64,000 bases of DNA from positions 7,804,154 through 7,868,153 of the forward strand of contig NC_088101.1 of the NCBI RefSeq assembly GCF_036370855.1, in the 5' to 3' direction. How positions within the stretch are numbered: the stretch's first letter is position 1; each line of letters opens with the position of its first letter. Origin of the DNA: Dromaius novaehollandiae (lineage: Eukaryota > Chordata > Aves > Casuariiformes > Dromaiidae). Made by a program: the position numbers and the translations under genes. Below are positions 46,148-59,787 of the stretch, piece by piece. A model generated the notes under the pieces. It ran no database searches. It worked only from the letters and a program-made list of their open reading frames with translations, and was not told the origin of the DNA.

Positions 46148-49100
46148 CACATGGCAATAAGGTGATTGTAAGTTCTTAACTGTTTTTACCTGTTCATCTC
46201 CAATTTTGTATGAACATAGTAAACACTTTTACTGAGGGGAAGGTAAAAAAAAAAAAAAAGAACCCTGCTGTGTGCACGTTAATGCTAAATTAGGATATGC
46301 ATTCAAACAAAAAACTTTCATACCTGTATACACACCAGGAGTTTATCAATTTAACAGATTTGTTTATATAATTCTTTATACTAGTGGAATAGTTCTCCTT
46401 GAAAAGGAATCAAAAATCCAGTTTTTCAGGGAGGAAAATAAGGGAAAGCAAAATGATGTGCCTCAGTGTGTGCAGGTGGCTCTATTATACACATTTAAAG
46501 ATGAATTATTTTTTATATCTAGATAAAGCCCATTCACATTGCCTGCAGCTGTTCTGATTTGTAACACTTGTAACTTTTAATGAGTTTTTAATACAGAAAA
46601 TTGATTTTGACTGTAATCAGTCTTCTTTTTTAGTTCAACCAGCTAAGTGCAGCAGAGCAAAAAGTAGCAGATATTGTGGGAGTACCTGAAAGCTTTATTA
46701 CAAAAAAGGCTTCTGGTCAAGCCATCAGAAAGGTAGGCTGAAAGCTTATGATTCCTAAGAGAAAACAGTGTAATCTTTTCATTTGAATATTTAGAAATGT
46801 TAGGTAACTTTTCTGCTAGTATTTTTTTTAGTGTTATAATTGTTCTTTCAATAATAAGGTTTTTAACCTCATCCAATTGGTTTTCTTAATGTCATGTAAT
46901 ATATTTCAGATGTAACATAATATACATTTGTTTATATATGTAAAGAAATTGTTGCATTATCAGAACATCTGGAATTTTGTTAGCTCTAAATTTTAACTTT
47001 CTTCCTAGAATGTGGACACTGGTATTATAAACAGGCTGTACCTGTCATTTGTTCTTTATACCTTACTGAAAGAGACCAATGTGTGGAGTGTTTCAGAAAA
47101 ATTTAATATGTCTCGAGGATATGTGCAAAGTCTCCTTACTTCTGCTGCATCGTTTGCATCTTGTGTTCTACATTTCTGTGAGGTAGTGTGTGTTAAATAT
47201 ATCTAAATACCTTTGGGATTTGTTTTGCAAAACAGTGAATGTTTTTCTGTTGTGGCATATTAGAACTTAAAACAGATGTTATATTTCACATTTCCTGTGC
47301 AGAACAGTGTATATTTCCTGTTCAGAAAAGCATGACAGAAAACACTAGTTTTCATGTGCAGGGCATTGATCATGGTGTCAGAAAGTGCTGTTAATCACAG
47401 AATCACAGACTGGTTGAGGTTGGAAGGGACCTCAGGAGATCACCTAGTCCAATCCCCCTGCTCAAGCATTCAGGTGGGTTTTAAATATCTCCAGAGAAGG
47501 AGACTCTGCCACCTCTCTGGGCAGACTGTTCCAGTGCTCTGTCACCCTCACAGGAAAGCAGCTTTTCCTCATCTTCAGATGGAACTTCCTGGGTTTCAGC
47601 TGGTGCCCGTTGCCTCTCGTCCAGTGGTCCTGGGCACCACTGAGAAGAGTCTGGCCCCATCCTCTTGACACCCTCCCTTCAGATACTTGTACACATGGAC
47701 AAGATCCCCTCTCAGTCTTCTCTTCTCCAGGCTGGACAGGCCCAGCTCTCTCAGCCTTTCCTCACAGGAGAGATGCTCCAGGCCCCTGATCATCTTCGCA
47801 GCCCTATGCTAGACCCACTCCAGTAGCGCCACGTCTCTTGTCCTGGGAGCCCAGAACTGGACACAGCAGTCCAGATGTGGCCTCACCAGGACTGAGGTGG
47901 GGGGGAGGATCCCCTCCCTTGACCTGCTGGCAATACTCTTCCTCATGCAGCCCAGGGTGCCATTGGCCTTCTTGGCCACAAGGGCACAGTGCTGGCTCAT
48001 GGTTAACTTGTCCACCAGGACCCCCAGGTCCTTCTCAGCAGAGCTGCTCTCCAGCAGGTCAGCCCCCAGTCTGTGCTGGTGCCTGGGGTTATTCCTCCCT
48101 AGCCTCCTTTGTTGACCTTCATGAGGTTCCTCTCCACCCAACTCTCCAGCCTGGCCAGCACAGCCCTCTGGTGTCTCAGCCACTCCTCCCAGTTTTGTAT
48201 TGTCAGCAGACTTGCTGAGGGTGCACTCTGTTCCTTCATCCAGGTCACCGACGAATAAGTTGAACAATATTGGACCCAGTATTGACCCCTGGGGGATGCC
48301 GCTAGCTACAGGCCTCCAACCAGACTTTGCATCACTGAGCACAACCCTCCGAGCTCTGCCTTTCAGCCAGTTCCCAGTCTGCCTCACTGACAGCTTGTCT
48401 AGCTGTAAAATGTAGCAGAGAGGTTATTTATTTTGCTCTGATGTGCATAAAAGAGTTGAAAAATGGGCCTTGGCCTTCCTCATTGCATCTCTGCATGCTC
48501 TGACAGTGCTCTCCTATGTTCCTCCCAAGTGATCTGTCTCTTTTTCCACATTCTGTATACTTCTATGGCCCTAACCTATGGGATTCATCCAGGTGTGTCC
48601 CTGAAGAGGCCAAAGTTTGCTCTCCTGAAGTCCAGGGTTGCAATCTTATTGCCCTGCTTCCTCGACCCAGGATCCTGAACCCTACCATCTCATGGTCACT
48701 GCAGCCAAGGCTGCCCCCAACACTCACATCTCTAACTGGTCCTTCTTTGTTAGTACAACGTCCAGCAGCACACCTCTCCTCTTTGGTTCCTCCACCACCT
48801 GTGCCAAAAAATTATCATCAGTGCTCTGCAGGAACCTTCTGGACTGTTTGTGCCTAGCTGTGTTGTCATTCCAGCAGATATCAGGGTGCTTGAAGTCCCC
48901 CATGAGAACTAGGGCCTGTGATTGTGAGGCTACTTCCAGCTGCTTGTAGAAGGCCTCATCGCCTTCCTCTTCCTCATCAGGTGGCCTGTGGTAAACAGCC
49001 ACAACGGTGTCACCCATGTTAGGCTGCCCTTTAATCCTTACCCATAAGCTCTAGACTTGTTCTTCATACACCCTAGGCAGCGCTTGATACGTTCCACTTG

Positions 49101-52100
49101 CTCTCTCACATAAAGAGCAACTCCACCACCTCGTCTTCCTGGCCTGTCTTTCCTAAAAAGCACGTAGCCATCCATGGCAGCATTCCAGTCATGCGAGCTG
49201 TCCCACCATGTCTCTGTAACTGCAATGAGATCATGGCCCTGTGACTGCACACACCTCTCTAATTCTTCCTGTTTATTCCCCATGCTGTGTGCACTGGTGT
49301 GCAGGCACTTCAGAGAGGTAACTGAGCGTGCAGGTTTGCCAGGAGGGGTGCAAGAGGATCCTCCATAGCCAGTGTCACATATGTGCTTCCCCAGCTGCAT
49401 GCACCTGCTGGAGGCATCCCCACTTGAGCTGTGTTTTGCTGACTACCCTGTTTCTGTAATGCTCCCCTTCCCCCATCTTTCCTAGTTTAAAGTCCTCCTT
49501 ACCAGGCTGGCCAACCTGTTGGCAAAGACATGTGTGCCCCACTTAGTGAGGTGGATCCCATCTCTCCCCATCAGTTGTCGATCTTCAGACAGGGTCCCAT
49601 GGTCGTAAAAACCAAAACCCTCTTGCCAACAGGCAGTTGTTAACTTGGAAAATCCGTCTATTTCTCCTTCCATCCTTCTACCTTACTGGCAGGATTGAGG
49701 AGAAGATGACCTGGGCTCCCAAACCCTTGACCAACATCCCCAGAGCTCTGAAATCCTGTTTGATGTTTTCCAATTTGCCCTTGGTATCATTAGTGCCCAC
49801 ATGGAAGAGTAGCAGAGGGTAATAGTCTGACACCGGGACAAGCCTTGGCAGTCTTTCCATGACATCTTCTATTCAAGCCCCTGGTAGGCAACAGACCCCT
49901 CTAGAGACGAGGTCACATCGGCAGGTAGGTGCCTCTGTCCCCTGCAGCAGAGAGTTGCCCACAACAATCACTCGCCGCTTCTGGGTGTTCCCGCAAGGCA
50001 CAGGGTCTGTCGGCCCAGTTGCTTCCCTTGAAGCCATGCCCAGCTTCTCCTCAACCTGGAGGGCACTAAACCTGTTCCTCAATTGCAAGTCTTCAGGAGG
50101 AGTGAGAGCCTTTCCCCTCCTACGAGAAGTGACCGGTTTCCAGCTGCCTTCAGGTGTTATGATATGCAGTTTCACACAGCACAGAGCCCTCTGGCCCTCC
50201 CTGCGGCCTGAGACATGCAGAGCTGTATCTGCTGTCAGAGGGTTTGTCTGGGTCGAAGCCTCTGACACAGCTGATTCAGGAACTCCAGCAGCTACTGGGG
50301 AATGTGCTCTGTGGTGTGTCATGACCATATCTGAGGAAGTGTATACTAGGACTGGAAAGGAAGATGCCTCCTTGCACCCTTCTGCGCAAACTGCTGCACA
50401 AACCGCTGTGTCCGTTTGCTGCCTCAGTGAATGAAACAACTGACAGAAGCTTCCTTTTCTTTCTCTTTGAAATAAGATCATCTAGTTGCAGAATGTCATC
50501 CTAGGAGAACAGCTGCCTTGGCTTGTTCTTTGCTGCTTCATTTTTTTAAAATTTATTTTTAGTTCTTTAGAACTGTCTCAGCTTTGGAATGTTTAGCAGA
50601 GGGTAACAACAGATAACAGCTTCCCCCTGTCTAAAAGCCAAATATATGCTCGTTGCCTTAGAGTAGTTTAGAGTGTAGAACTTGAGCTCAATTTCTTTCA
50701 AATTGTTTTTCTGATTTTTAATCTCTTTTCAGGAGTTGGAGGAATTTTGGGTGTATAAAGCCCTGTTGACAGAACTTACTAAACAGCTGACCTATTGTGT
50801 TAAGGCAGAACTCATCCCTCTAATGGAAGTAGCAGGGGTTCTAGAGGTTAGTAAACCTGGCTTTCTGTTCGTGAGCTCTTAAATGTGAACTTCTGTGTTA
50901 AACGTATTACTGCATCGCTCAACTATCTCTGGAAGACCAAAACAGTGTTTTATTAAGAATTTAGTATCACACAAAAGTCTTACAGTGTTTTGGGGGGTCA
51001 GGCAAAAAAGTATCTAAATGTTCAGAAAACGTGAGCTAGAGCCTATATTTTTCTTCTGGGTGCTACCGCAGCAACAGTGAAAATGTTGTAACTGCACAGT
51101 AATTTAGAGCCATATACTCAACCAAAAACCAGAATCCACATTACTTTTGTAGTCAGGAGTCTTCACAGTTTATGGGAGCAAAGAGGAATAAGAATTAACA
51201 TTACTTAAGTTAGAAAATTCTCACAGATATGGGATGTTGTACTGGGAACTTGCATTTTTACAATAACTTTTGTGATGCTATGTGCATTTTAAATAAGAAA
51301 TTCAGCTGGCCTCTGAGCTGAAGATTCCTATTCAAATAGAAGATGTTTTGGGGCCTCAGTGCAAGGCTTTGAGTAGCCCCTGGACTTCTTTTCAAAATGA
51401 TCTAGCTTGGCTGTTCAGCATATTGTGGAATCAGTTTATCAGCAGACCTTTTAATTTGGTGGCAGTAAGGTTTTATTCTGGGAGAAACTAAAGAGTGGCA
51501 AGGAGTGGCAGCCTAATCCTTTTCATATACGTATGTACATGAAAGTTTCAGGATTTGATGCAAAGGGGAATGCAAATCTCTCTCTTCCTGGCTCAAACTC
51601 TTTATACGGGAGCATTTTTCTGTGTAAAGGCAAGATAAATCAGGACTGCATGGTTCTGCTGAAGTTCTGTGCTTTTCAAAATTCTTGCTAACATCATGTT
51701 ACTTATGCACTGGATTTAAAACTATATTGAGGGATGATATTTATAGCAGACTGTAATCTTTAACAGACAAGATTTGCATCAATTTCTGTGGAGGAAACTG
51801 CTAAAATCAATGCTGTGATTACTGGAATGAAGGAGAAACTTGTTCATTTTCCCTTTTCATGAAAATAGTGTTCAAAAAGCAACCTAAAACCGTTCCATGA
51901 AATTAAAGTCACTAGTGTGGAGATAACTTGGGCCATCAGATATACTGTGCACACAGTAACAGGAAAATAAAGCACAGAAAATATTTGCTGGCAATTATTC
52001 TTTTGTGACGTTAACATGACACCTCCTTCCCATAATTGAATGTTTCTGGTTCTCAGTTACCATAGAGAATACTGAATTGTCTGTAGGCCTTTCTTGGATG

Positions 52101-54961
52101 CTTTATCAAAAAAAAGGGCCTAGGTAGTTGCCATTGAAGATGTTTTTTTTTCTTTTTCTCTTGAAAGAAAAGAGGAAAAAAGCCAAGGAAATAACATAAA
52201 TGACCAGGTGCTTGGAGATGTAGCACTTGGTCATCAAATTGCTAAGTTACTTTATAACTCAGCATACAAAAGTGTTTATTTACTTGAGTTTATACCAAAA
52301 TGTCTTTCATGACTGGACTGGAAGTGCATTTATTTAAACTTTGTAAAGATATAGCACTATTAGTTACAGAAAGAGATTTTCCTCCAGAAGCCACCTTTGC
52401 TTAGCAAATATTTTACAGCTGCTTTGCCTCCTTTCATCACGACAGGACCAACCCAAGTAAAAAGTAGCAGATAAAACTCCCTAATGGTCACAATCTTTCA
52501 ATTCCAGAGAATCTGTCCTGTATATGTGAGTTCACGGCCATGTCTTTGCACAAAACTACAGAAATAAAAAAAATGGTATTATCCATAACACTAAAGGAAA
52601 AAAAATGTAATTATAAGCCTTTAATAGGAAAGTGTAGCTTTTCTGGACTTCTATGGAAGCTTGTACGACTATCTGTTGAATTGCAGAAAATTAAGGACTA
52701 GATTTTTCAGATGAAATCAACCCTCATTCATTTAGATACCTCTAAAAAATGTAAGATGGTCATTCCTGTCAGTGACAGTGAATGTGAAAAGGAAGATGAC
52801 AAGAGAATGCTAAAATCAGTATTAGTGGGCTCAGAAAATAATGAGAAATGTTATTAAGCTGTATAAGAATGCGTAGGGAAAATGCTAGGGGTTAATCTGT
52901 TTTTTAAGGGGTGGGCATGGATAGAGATTCTTATCAGAAGGTCAGCGCCACTGCAATGAGTATTTGTGTTCTTCAAAAGCTGAATCAAAAGGGTTCAGAT
53001 TGATAGGCAGAAATAGAGATTGCATGATGATTTTTATTGTCTGGTCTAATAGTTTTCTGCCGCACCTTAATTTTTGGCTTGCAGGCACGTGCAAAACAGC
53101 TTTATAACGCAGGCTACAAAACTTTAGCACACTTAGCTAACGCAAATCCAGAAACGCTGGTGAAGATGATTGAGCATTTGTCACGACGTCAAGCCAAGCA
53201 AATAGTTTCATCTGCAAAAGTAAGTAAAAATGTTATTAAAAAGACTGCTTCAAAACTTCAAACTATCAAAAGTGAAAGTTTGAGTGAAATTTGAAGTTAA
53301 CTGAAGCCTACAGTTGGTTTTGGATATCTGAAATCAAAATTTTTGATCTGTATTAAGAATCTGTTGAAGTACTACTGTTCTTCATAGTATTGTTTGTCTA
53401 AGATTGTTACAAGAGTAATGAATTCAGGATTTGCTGACCTTAATGCACCCGAATGATAAGCAAATGTTAATTATTTTCTTCTAATAGTTTATGTACAGGA
53501 TAGGGGAGAGTTCTGTTCTTTTTCAAGGGGGAAGTGAGGTTTAACAGCTTACCTGATAAAACATGGGAAGTAAATGACTACCCTCACCTTTCAGTCCCAA
53601 GTCATTGTAACTGAAAATATTTGTCTCTGGCAAGACTTCAGGACTCAGCCTCTAGAAACTGTAGTGGTAATCATGGTTAGAGAAGAACAGCATTTTCAGG
53701 GCTTTGGAAATTGAAACCAACAAGGTGTACACGGTTAACCTTACCTTCTTACCATGTTGCTTTTTATCATGCCCTGTTACCCATTCCTCCTCAGCTGTCT
53801 ACCATTTTGAATGCCCGCTGATGGCCCTTGCCTTTGCTTCGTATTTGTCTGCAAGGCACACTTAGTGACTTAGGCACACAGGTAAATAATCGAAGAGAAG
53901 GAATCGGCTGCTGCAATGGCATCAGCTTCATGTTTAATTCAGCTAAAATAGTAAGCTATTCAGTAAAATAAAAGAATGCTTAGTACAAATCTAGGGATAG
54001 TTGGTATAAAAAACATGCAAATTGAACAAACTCCTGCTTTGTATATTCATACTGATTAAAAGTACTGATAGTGGGATTTAAATGTTCCTTCACTGAAGAA
54101 AAGTTTGGTGGTTTAAGGTTGTTGCAGCCCCTTTGCTGCATTTTGTGCTGCTATGTGAGCCAAAAGAACAGGATATGCACACATTCCTCATGCATTTCAG
54201 TGCCAAATCCAGCAATCTAGCTTACACTCTCTCTCACGCCAGGATATTAAACCAATAGTTAGCTCTAAGAGGAAGAGAGCTCGTATGTTTTACCCTACAA
54301 ATTCCAGTGGTGAGTGGTCTCCATCACTGCCAGTAACAAACAGTTCAGGGTAGTAATTGAACAGTTGCTAATATTCATGTCCTACATGCCTTATATTAAA
54401 AACTGTACTTCTCTTACAAGTGTTTCATAAAGCAAGAAGTCTGCAGTTTGACAGGTACAATGTATGAATACTTATATTAACATTGAAAATAAATGGCTTA
54501 AGTTAAAAATGCTTTTGGTAAAGGTACTAGATAAAATGGTTTATGTTCTGTTAAATTTTGTGTATTAGTTAAAACTGCAGGACTAAAAAAAATGAATTAG
54601 TATGTATTTGATGAATTTTGTAGCTTCTCGGTTTTAGTGTTTTCCATATTGGTATGCAGTAAACAGTAAAATATCAGCAGTAGTACCTGTGAAAAGGTTA
54701 CAGTCCTTTGAAAAAAAGATGCCTCTGTCTTGCTAGCAACAGCAGAATTTTTTTTTTTTTTTCCATTCTGAAAGACCCAGGTACAAGCTTGGAAAGAGCA
54801 CTGATTTTTATGCTTTCTTGCAGTATAACAAATGCACTTGTATTTGTTTCCTAATGATTTGATTTTAATTATAGATGCTGCTGAGTGAAAAAGCTGAGGC
54901 TTTACAAGAAGAAGTTGATGAACTGTTAAGGATGCCTACAGATATCCCGGGGGCCTGCTGA
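33421..54961 (+). CDS. HELQ: HELQ, helicase POLQ-like (superfamily 2, Ski2-like DNA helicase), complete
   Basis: Eighteen coding exons: 33421-33597, 34018-34753, 35283-35461, 36081-36281, 37312-37384, 38741-38838, 39407-39505, 40222-40367, 41215-41454, 42449-42590, 42921-43025, 43585-43804, 44884-45041, 46634-46732, 47009-47182, 50733-50846, 53085-53219, 54875-54961. All phases join; total 3,183 nt, 1,060 residues (human about 1,100). Motifs in order: I PTSGGKT (exon 3), Ia [15 protein letters not shown] split over exons 4/5, III GMSAT (exon 6), [12 protein letters not shown] (exon 8), [12 protein letters not shown] (exon 9), [12 protein letters not shown] (exon 10). A winged-helix region follows, and a helix-hairpin-helix region with [18 protein letters not shown] and [11 protein letters not shown]. 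The N-terminus (exons 1-2) is diverged apart from [10 protein letters not shown] and [17 protein letters not shown]. Role: ATP-dependent 3'-5' DNA helicase in replication-coupled and crosslink repair, partner of RAD51 paralogues and RPA. Exon 1 could instead end at 33576 (also phase 0). Confidence 0.98.
39644..39658 (+). repeat. Poly-G run (15 G) in HELQ intron 7
   Basis: Fifteen consecutive G preceded by CCC and followed by AACCC. The tract length may be unreliable. Confidence 0.9.
46110..46146 (+). repeat. Poly-A tract (37 A) in HELQ intron 13
   Basis: An uninterrupted run of 37 A; a second run of about 14 A follows at about 46,245. CR1 elements do not end in poly-A, so this is either a microsatellite or the tail of an unrecognised retrocopy. 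No flanking duplication was seen. Confidence 0.9.
47395..50490 (-). mobile_element. CR1 LINE with ORF1 and internally deleted ORF2, in HELQ intron 15
   Basis: About 3.1 kb, antisense to HELQ. From its 5' side (right): ORF1 remnant at about 50481-49482 with an SGNH-esterase pattern split over several frames ([39 protein letters not shown]). ORF2 starts near 49400 with an endonuclease domain ([28 protein letters not shown]; then [12 protein letters not shown] in another frame). A deletion near 48,400-48,470 removes the end of the endonuclease, the linker and the front of the reverse transcriptase. The RT resumes at [19 protein letters not shown] and runs to the 3' end at 47395 (plus strand CACAGAATCACAGACTGGTT). 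Many frameshifts are present and the palm motif reads SADNTKL in place of FADDTKL, so it is inactive. Confidence 0.95.
50847..53084. other. HELQ intron 16
   Basis: A 2.2-kb intron in which I see no exon, repeat family or structured element. Confidence 0.7.
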
Positions 54962-55055
54962 CCAACTTTTTTATTTAAAAAAAAAAATCATGAAGCAATA
55001 GAATTCAAATACTTTTACTTTTTAACTTTGTCATGTATAAAGCTGCTGTTATTAT

Positions 55056-55061
55056 AATAAA
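55056..55061 (+). promoter_or_regulatory. Poly(A) signal of HELQ (AATAAA)
   Basis: A canonical signal 95 bp after the HELQ stop codon, in an AT-rich 3' UTR. The downstream TTTTTGTGTG at about 55,087 fits a GU-rich element. Confidence 0.8.
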
Positions 55062-58000
55062 TATTTAAAGTCTTTTCTATACCTCATTTTTGTGTGAATT
55101 TTTAATCCAAATTACTACTTGAAAAGTAAATTTCATTTGAAGGTTCTGATTATGAAGCTCTTCAGCAATAGATTGGAATCAAAAGACATGATATTAAATT
55201 CAGCCGGACTAACTGGCTGGTGCGTGCTTTTGTAAACCTAGAGCTGAGGTCCATACCTGACTTCTAAAGCATAGTAGAATTTCTTTTCATTATAAATCCT
55301 CTGTAGGACACATATGCATGAGTGAATTACTCCAAAATTCCTACTACTTGCAGGAATCCCTGTCCTCTAGGCATAGTTAATAGAATTGAGAGAAATAGAA
55401 TTCTAAGTCATAATTTGGAAGTTTTGCCAGAACTGTGTAAGAAATTCTAAATGATTCCTAATTTAAACATTGTTAACTGAGGTAAATATATTTGTATTCA
55501 GTCTTTCCTACTATACCTGGAAAGACAGTTCATTCAGGATGCTTCTGTAACAATCTTCCAAATATGTTGTGTGAGATATAAATGATCATGAAGACATCTG
55601 CAGAGTTTAAATGTCGGTCTTATATGTGATAACTTACTATTAAAGAGAAAGGGTTAAACAACTGTTTCATTTTCCCGAAGCCACATCAACTTCCGAGACT
55701 CCATGAGCACATGTCAGGCATTCTAGTTAGGTTTTGAAGGGTGGGTCTGCCAGGTTCCTGCTGGCACAAGGTTAGGCTTCTAAAAGTAGTTTTGCAAATG
55801 TTTTTCAGCTGTGATGTAGTAAACTTCTTTACATGACTAATATGTAGTGCATTATAATTTTACAGCACTGCACACAGTGACTTGAAAGCCAGCTGGTGAC
55901 CAATATATTGTCAATATTAAAATTTGACATTTTTATGTAAAATCAGTTGGCCCTTTTTTCAGTAAAGGAAACCTAAGATAAAATTTAATAAGCATTGCCT
56001 TTTTTATTCAGTTCTACCATCACATTTGTGTTGTGGCTCCGGAGATAAGCAATGTTTTAAATCAGATAGGATCTGCTATTATGTTTGTATTGAAGTTTAC
56101 AGTAAAGAACTTGAGGTTGAACACTTGTCCAAAGGTGGTAGTGACGGGAAAACATTTAAAAGGTTATATATAAAAGGTGACACTAGAGAAATCCTAGGTA
56201 GTGAGTAAATCACCTGTGTTGGCCTTCATTTAGAAGAATCATTCCTTTAAGGCTGCAATTCTGATACTTTGTACTATGGCTTTAAAAGTTGAGGTAAGTG
56301 AAATATTTAACACTACGTTCAGTATTAAACCAGGCAAAGAACTTCAAAACTGCGAATTTCAGAGACAGCAGGAGTCATTTGTACAGAACCTATGTTTGCC
56401 ATGCCCTGAGGTTATCTAAGTATGTCTTTTAATGCTTCCCCTTTTAAATAAAACAGACTGTGATGAAATGATGGCTAATATATAATAAAAATTGATTGGT
56501 TTTACATTTAAAATAGCTTTAAAAGACAGAAGCTACATACTTCAGCATGGCTGTGAGTGCATCTCAAAGCAGTTGATGGAACATTCCTGAGGGAAAATCT
56601 TAGTGATGCCTTTAAGGCCGAACCAACTGCTCTGAAGCTTTGTTGGTTTGCTTGACTATTTTCCTCAAAAGTTCGCAACAGTCTTGCTTGGAATTTCATA
56701 AACTCATGAGAAGTGTGGAAAAAAAATCGGAGTAAGTTAAATGACTTGCTGTCGGTACTTTGTTTTTGCAATAACTGATGTGGAGGAATTAATCTATTAA
56801 TTGCTTATACAAGTAATTAACGAGCCATTAACTGCAGTCACGCTTAAATATGTTGTTTGTACTTGCTTTTATGCTAATTTTAAAATTGTGTACTTTTTTT
56901 TTCTTATATTGGAAAGGGGGAACAGCAGAAAAAGAAGTCTTTGAGACAGCTGTGCATATTTGGTCCCTGTCCTCACACTGGTTGTTAAGTTGATGCACAA
57001 GCACTGCTGCAAGATTTTGATGAGGTGTGTTTAGGAATTAAGCGTATTCTGTGGAAGAACAGCCCCTTTGAATAATGTAGCAAAGGTTTCTATGCGTTGG
57101 AAACAAGCAGACGGATCCGGTTCTTCACAGGGTCAGTGTGGGAGGAAGATTAGGTTGGCATTTGTCATCTCTGCTCTGTTTCTGCAGGCTGTGCTGTGCC
57201 AGATGGGTGATCGCAGCTTCCCCAGGCATTCTCTGACCATGACCTTTGCTGTCCTCAGCAGTGAAAGGAATGAGACTGCAGTCGGTCAAAATTCTGCTAC
57301 AGAAAACCTGTCTTTTTTTTCCTGAAAAAAAAGTCTAACCAGTCAAGCCAGTACGCTTCTTCCACATTGATTTTTTTTTAAGAATGTTTAATGATACAGT
57401 ATGACATATTAATGAAAAAAAAGCAATCACACGCTTTCTCCCTGGATGGAAGTGTGTTTAAAAACAAAAACAAAAACAACCCTACAACAGACACTAGTTA
57501 TGTTACTTAGGCACTGCTAGAAGATGCTCAGGTATTTCAATGTTAAGCATAGTACTGGGCTCAAAAACCAGTATAGCATGCAGGTGTAAAGCTGGGTATT
57601 TATTAGATTAATGAATGCCTGTTACCGGTTGCCACATTATGGAAAAGCTTGTGCTACGCTGGCTTCAGAAAATTTTGGAAGGCAAAGATTTTTTTCCCTG
57701 GTTCAAAAGAGTATTTACATCCTAAAGCTTGTCTTAAGAAGGGAAGAAGCAATTTTGATTAGCTTATCTGTGCAAAACCATGGCAGGCGCTTTGAAGTTA
57801 AGGTAGGTCACGCAGATGCACTATATTGGATGTTCCTGACAGTTTCTTAGTAACCCACGTTATTCCACTTTTAATTGGCTTGCGTAGACCAGTTCTTGTG
57901 TTCATGTGGTTTCTTTTTAGCCCAAGTATTTAATTCTGTATTTTGGCAATCCCTGTGAGAATTTGTTAAACACCATCTTTTAGGCAGGATTGGTAAAAGG

Positions 58001-58662
58001 GTCAGGCTTCAATTACTGTTTAGCTGTTAATTTTCATTGTGTGAATGAGACCTATTGTGATGTGTGTGTTCTAGAAAGCCACTTCCATGCGAGCTGGTCC
58101 TGAGTAGGCAGTTCTCATTTTGTCATTTGTTTTAAAGCTTCTTTTTATTTTATTTCATGTGCTAGAATCGAGCTCAGCAGCGTTCCTGAAGTACCTAAAT
58201 TGGTCAGCTGCGCAGTCCATGGAAATAATGCCTTTGAGAAGTATCTCTATAGCTGTATAAATACTGAAAAGAACTTAAAAAACTGAGATTGAATGTGTCA
58301 TTTTCATCTCCAAATAGATGGAGTGCATTCTACTTAAATGTTTCTTAACCAGCCGGTTGCAGAAATAAAATTAACTGGGAGGACCGAGGGCTCTGTGCCA
58401 TGTCGGAACAAAATCCGGCTGTTTGCGGGGGCACAGGGAATCAGACTAGCTTGAAGGAAAGCTTTGATGGACTTGTCTTTATTTGCATCAGCTCGATTTT
58501 CTGCTTAAATAAGAAATTACCCAACTCTTTAACTCAAAGCAATTTTGGTATTAATGAAAGCAGAATGGTTAGCTGGCATTGGTAAGGAATAACACTAAAA
58601 TAATTTGGGAGACTTTTGAAATATATAACGCGGATTTTCAATCTCTGTTCAAAGAATCGCAT

Positions 58663-58701
58663 ATGGTTTTATATGTATATATTATGGTTTTATATGTATA
58701 T
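58663..58701. repeat. 21-bp tandem duplication, AT-rich
   Basis: ATGGTTTTATATGTATAT occurs twice with period 21. Confidence 0.95.
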
Positions 58702-59724
58702 ACTCATCTTATGTAGAAATATGTAGCATTTAAGTGCTACAGGCATTTTGACACAGGCAGCTCTGTTCATCCACATTAATGCTGCAATGGCACAGCAATT
58801 TCTTGCTTTTCATGTATTGAACTCTTACTGAATTCCCTAAATGTATATTAGTGTTTTACTCGTGCGTGAAATTTTCATTTCTGACACAAGCGGCGGTGGC
58901 GGTGGTAGCAATAATTCTGCGCTTCCTCTGCGTGCTTGATTTCCCAGAATGTTTTATTATTAGCTCTAAAAACGCAGTTGGCACCGTGTGATTACTAACG
59001 GCACTGCTGTCATGAAATAAGCTGAACTGCGTGATAAGAGTTGCGTGACCAAAGAATTGTGAGAACGGCGAGGCGCAGTTTAAGCTTCCTTTGAAGTAAG
59101 GAAGCAAAATGGGATGTTGGTACGGGACTAGCTTTAAAAACCAAGAAAGTGTTTTTAAGTCCTGGTTCTGACACCCTCTCTGTCTGTAGCTTAGAGTAAA
59201 TCATTCAAATTCTGTCTTTTCTGTAGAAGAGGCTGCACGCTTCTATGTTGATCACCCCTATTTTGCAGGACTTAAAAACGTATCTAATGCAACGTGAAAA
59301 ATGCCTAAAAAACAACACTTCCCGTTTCATACATACAGCTTTTTATATTTAGCTACATCCAGCTTTCCTTTTCCAAGATTTTGTTGGGCTATTACAGGCA
59401 TAATACCCACTAGACATGTCATCCTCACTGGCTGCAGTATATGGCTTGAATCCGTAACAGCCTTCACCATCGGGAATGCAGGTTTTGTGCCTATGCGGTG
59501 AGAAAGGCGGAGAGCAACGAAAACTCATTCAAAGCAGCTCTGTAGAAAGACCCCCGTTTTAAGAACCGGAGGGGCAAGTCTGGGGAATCCCAACAGAAAC
59601 CGTTGTGCTCGGGCTGGATCTCCGCTGACGGCTATGAACATTTTTTGCATCTGGAGTAACGTCTTTAATAGTGGTTTGCCGCAATGATCTGTCGCGTATT
59701 TGTTTAATTTCTTAAATACTTGGT

Positions 59725-59761
59725 GGGTTTATAGGGTTGGGTTTGCAGGGTTTATAGGGTT
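59725..59761. repeat. Short direct repeat GGGTTTATAGGGTT
   Basis: Two identical 14-bp copies, 23 bp apart, joined by a related GGGTTTGCA. It lies upstream of HPSE. Confidence 0.9.
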
Positions 59762-59787
59762 CATGTGACACTTCAGTCGTCCACTTA

